Source: Desulfobacterales bacterium (GTDB lineage: Bacteria > Desulfobacterota > Desulfobacteria > Desulfobacterales > C00003060). From it: a stretch of DNA of 14,325 nucleotides. How positions within the stretch are numbered: position 1 is the stretch's first letter; the number at the start of each line of letters is the position of its first letter. The notes under the pieces are model-generated. The model saw nothing but the letters and a program-made list of their open reading frames with translations. It was not told the DNA's origin and did no database searches. The DNA lies in assembly GCA_030616425.1 (NCBI GenBank), contig JAUWXJ010000037.1, forward strand, positions 1 through 14,325, read 5' to 3'. Shown one piece after another: positions 12,454-14,325 of this stretch. A program made the translations under genes and the position numbers.

Positions 12454-13194
12454 AACGATGGTTTTAAAAATCTCATTCAGCGCCTGTACCGACTTGGCAT
12501 CATCTGGTAATTCCACGGTGGGCCGTCCCTCGGTATCGTAGCGCAAGATCAAATCGTCTTCCGGGACACAACCGGCCAGATTCAATCCGGCTTCATCCAC
12601 GGCATCTTTGACAGCAGGCGGCAGCTCGCCGTTGATTCGATTTATAATCACATAGTCTTTCTTGATATCCAGCTTAAGCTCCCCGGCAAGGTCACGTATC
12701 CGCTTGGCTGCCAGTATCCCCCGCTGGGTTGGGTCAGATACTATCAGCAAAATGTCAGCGCGACGGGCTACCAGCCGACTGATATGCTCCATTCCTGCTT
12801 CATTGTCCATGACCACAACCCGGTAGTTTCCGCACAGCCTGTCCATATACCGGGAAAGCAGGGTATTGGCATGGCAATAGCAACCAGGGCCTTCAGGACG
12901 CCCCATCACGACCAGATCATACCCTTCCCTCTCTATGAGCGCCTCCTCAACCTTATACTCCATATAGATATCCCTGGTCATACCGGTGGGCACTGCGTCC
13001 TTGATCCCTTCTCTGGCCTCACCGAGTGTGGTCTCAACTTTAAGTCCAAGGACCTCGTTTAAGTTTGCATTGGGATCTGCATCCACAGCCAAGATTGGCT
13101 TGATATCTTTTCCTAGAAGATACCTGATGAGAAGACCTGCAATCGTGGTCTTGCCGGTGCCGCCCTTACCGGCCATGGCAATAAGCATAGTCAT
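12448..13194 (-). CDS. cooC: CooC/AcsF-type nickel-insertion ATPase
   Basis: This 248-residue MinD/SIMIBI-class ATPase belongs to the CooC/AcsF family, which loads Ni into the active site of CO dehydrogenase or acetyl-CoA synthase. Visible are the deviant Walker A GKGGTGKTT (9-17), AVDADPNANLNEVLG (36-50), the metal-binding CxC in EGPGCYCHAN (C105 and C107), and MDNEAGMEHISRL downstream. The start at 13194 is chosen because AAGGA lies seven bases upstream and the P-loop then sits at the usual distance from the N-terminus; the frame is open to a GTG at 13278 but those 28 residues are not family-like. The next gene upstream on the same strand is RACo, so the two probably serve the same pathway. 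CooC and AcsF cannot be told apart from this sequence alone. Confidence 0.92.
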   Translation of the reverse strand: MTMLIAMAGKGGTGKTTIAGLLIRYLLGKDIKPILAVDADPNANLNEVLGLKVETTLGEAREGIKDAVPTGMTRDIYMEYKVEEALIEREGYDLVVMGRPEGPGCYCHANTLLSRYMDRLCGNYRVVVMDNEAGMEHISRLVARRADILLIVSDPTQRGILAAKRIRDLAGELKLDIKKDYVIINRINGELPPAVKDAVDEAGLNLAGCVPEDDLILRYDTEGRPTVELPDDAKSVQALNEIFKTIVC

Positions 13195-13383
13195 GAAATC
13201 ATCCTTTGACGGGCTGTCGCCCGGAGAGTAGTCACTGACATTTGAAAAAGCTGTCAGGGGATATCTTTTTGAGGTCACTAATAATCGCGTGAGGGGTTAC
13301 ACAACGGCACCATTTGCTAATACCAATAAGGCATTGGGGCCAAAGGGTCTGCCTAGAGCCGAAGCCTTACACCGAATGTATAG
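13195..13383 (-). other. Intergenic region between the RACo and cooC genes
   Basis: This 189-bp gap contains no credible gene. Close to the cooC start are two hairpins: CGGGC-TGTC-GCCCG (13210-13223), ending just before the ribosome binding site, and CTGACA paired with TGTCAG (13235-13257). The second could act in the cooC leader, but no T-tract follows to make it a terminator. The remainder, near the RACo stop, shows no structure I can support. No clear promoter was found. Confidence 0.5.
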
Positions 13384-14325
13384 CTACTGCGCCTCCCTCT
13401 CGCTCCGGATCATTTCCCAGTTCGCCTCAATGTATTTACTCACATCAGGGAAAAAGCGAGTGTCTGTGTGCGGAAGGAAAAGAGCTCCCATATACTTGTC
13501 CATGAAGGACTGGTTATCACTCAGCTCAACATTGGTCATCATTCTAGCAATCCGTTCCACCTCCTGCAATATTCCACTCGAAAGGCATACCAATCGTGAC
13601 CCCAGCAGAGATCCGTTCCCCAGGAAATGAAACTTTTCAACAGCGATGTCCGGAAACAGGCCAATCTGTTTCCCCTTCTCAAGGTTGATGTATCTGCCAA
13701 AGGCGCCCGCGATGATCACCCGGTCCAGGTCATCGAATGAGAGTTCCAGGATCTCAAGGAGTGTGAGACATCCGGCAAAAAGTGCTCCTTTGGCACGAAT
13801 CAGATTTTCAATATCGACTTCTGTAATCACGATATCATGTCCGGTTCCAGAGTCCTCGGCCCATGCCAACACGTATTCGTATCCGAATCGTCCTTCCCTT
13901 ATGCGGTCCGAAGAAAGGTCGCGCACAAATTTGCCGCTGCGGTCGATCACACATGCACCAAGCAGTTCAGCAAGAACGCTAATCAGGCCGGAGCCAGAAA
14001 TACCCAGGGGTTTTGATCTGTCCACGGTTATCAACATGGGTTCCAGGGTTAGAGGATTGATATTGAACCCCTCTATCGCCCCTTGGTCGGCCCGCATACC
14101 GTGTTTGATGCCACTCCCCTCAAAAGCAGGGCCCATGGAACAGGAAGCGCACGTCAGCCATTCACGGTTTCCTAAAACGATCTCACCATTGGTCCCAATA
14201 TCCATATAAAGCGTCAGCTCTTCCTTTTGAAACACTCCAGAGCCGAGTATGCCGGAAACAATGTCTCCTCCCACATAACTCGCCACCGAAGGGAAACTAT
14301 AAAGCCTCACACAGGCAGGCAGGTC
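13384..14325 (-). CDS. RACo-type corrinoid activation protein, ASKHA domain (5' end off window)
   Basis: The 313 visible residues are the C-terminal ASKHA ATPase region (DUF4445) of the RACo/RamA-like family. These proteins use ATP and a [2Fe-2S] centre to reduce Co(II) back to Co(I) in corrinoid proteins such as CoFeSP or O-demethylase components. Seen are LPACVRLYSFPSVASYVGGD at the edge, the phosphate motif YMDIGTNGEIVLG, MGPAFEGSGIKHGMRA, GISGSGLISVLAELL, and the adenosine motif IIAGAFGRYINLEKG followed by GNGSLLGS. The frame is open through 14325, so the N-terminal ferredoxin domain lies outside the window; an internal GTG at 14310 is not the start. With cooC 189 bp downstream, a role with CO dehydrogenase/acetyl-CoA synthase is more likely than with a methyltransferase, but this is inference from context. 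Confidence 0.9.
   Translation of the reverse strand, partial: DLPACVRLYSFPSVASYVGGDIVSGILGSGVFQKEELTLYMDIGTNGEIVLGNREWLTCASCSMGPAFEGSGIKHGMRADQGAIEGFNINPLTLEPMLITVDRSKPLGISGSGLISVLAELLGACVIDRSGKFVRDLSSDRIREGRFGYEYVLAWAEDSGTGHDIVITEVDIENLIRAKGALFAGCLTLLEILELSFDDLDRVIIAGAFGRYINLEKGKQIGLFPDIAVEKFHFLGNGSLLGSRLVCLSSGILQEVERIARMMTNVELSDNQSFMDKYMGALFLPHTDTRFFPDVSKYIEANWEMIRSEREAQ

Noticed and set aside
12068..12541. Plus-strand frame of 157 codons across recN start and cooC end
   Set aside because: It spans two confirmed antisense genes and translates the leader repeats into low-complexity GLLGLLG residues.
13195..13278. Longer cooC starting at GTG 13278
   Set aside because: The extra 28 residues are unlike the family, and the ATG at 13194 has a good ribosome binding site and correct P-loop spacing.
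13646..14209. Open plus-strand frame of 187 codons opposite RACo
   Set aside because: It lies wholly antisense to well-conserved ASKHA motifs; the Ser/Arg/Pro-rich translation is typical of a shadow frame.

Overview
The window looks like chromosomal DNA from an anaerobic deltaproteobacterium (Desulfobacterota, in the range of acetyl-CoA-pathway sulfate reducers or syntrophs). Evidence is the gene set rather than any rRNA: a CooC/AcsF-type nickel-insertion ATPase beside a RACo-type corrinoid activator, long-form HisG next to monofunctional HisI, an AcuB-like CBS-ACT protein, and a DUF4384 lipoprotein-like secreted protein. Base composition is near 50% G+C by eye, with an AT-rich toxin-antitoxin island.

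Layout. At the left edge is a possible 3' end of an unrecognised plus-strand gene (3-140). A minus-strand block then runs right to left: aminotransferase, ysxC, rtcA (4-base overlap with ysxC) and a secreted DUF4384 protein. A 186-bp palindromic mobile element sits between the aminotransferase and ysxC. Next is a minus-strand hisI-hisG pair with a 1-base overlap. The only plus-strand block is a large class A penicillin-binding protein (5915-8320) followed, after a repeat-rich spacer, by a HigBA-type toxin-antitoxin pair. A decayed RAYT/IS200-type element remnant separates these from a second minus-strand block that reads RACo (partial at the right edge), cooC, recN and a CBS-ACT gene.

How the genes relate. 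RACo and CooC together point to CO dehydrogenase/acetyl-CoA synthase and corrinoid protein maturation, and the rest of that cluster probably lies beyond the right edge. HisG and HisI are steps 1 and 3 of histidine synthesis. YsxC (50S ribosome assembly), RtcA (RNA 3'-end cyclisation), RecN (break repair) and PBP1A (peptidoglycan synthesis) are housekeeping functions.

The least ordinary layer is between the genes. Almost every gap holds structured repeat DNA: two nested-palindrome elements of about 190-220 bp that share a core motif with a covarying hairpin (one with a 9-bp target duplication), a tandem ~60-bp unit whose hairpin also covaries, 7-mer and 9-mer arrays abutting start codons, and a dispersed ~37-nt repeat that appears to supply the ribosome binding site of the aminotransferase. 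I found no convincing new protein-coding system. No CRISPR array, tRNA or rRNA was seen.
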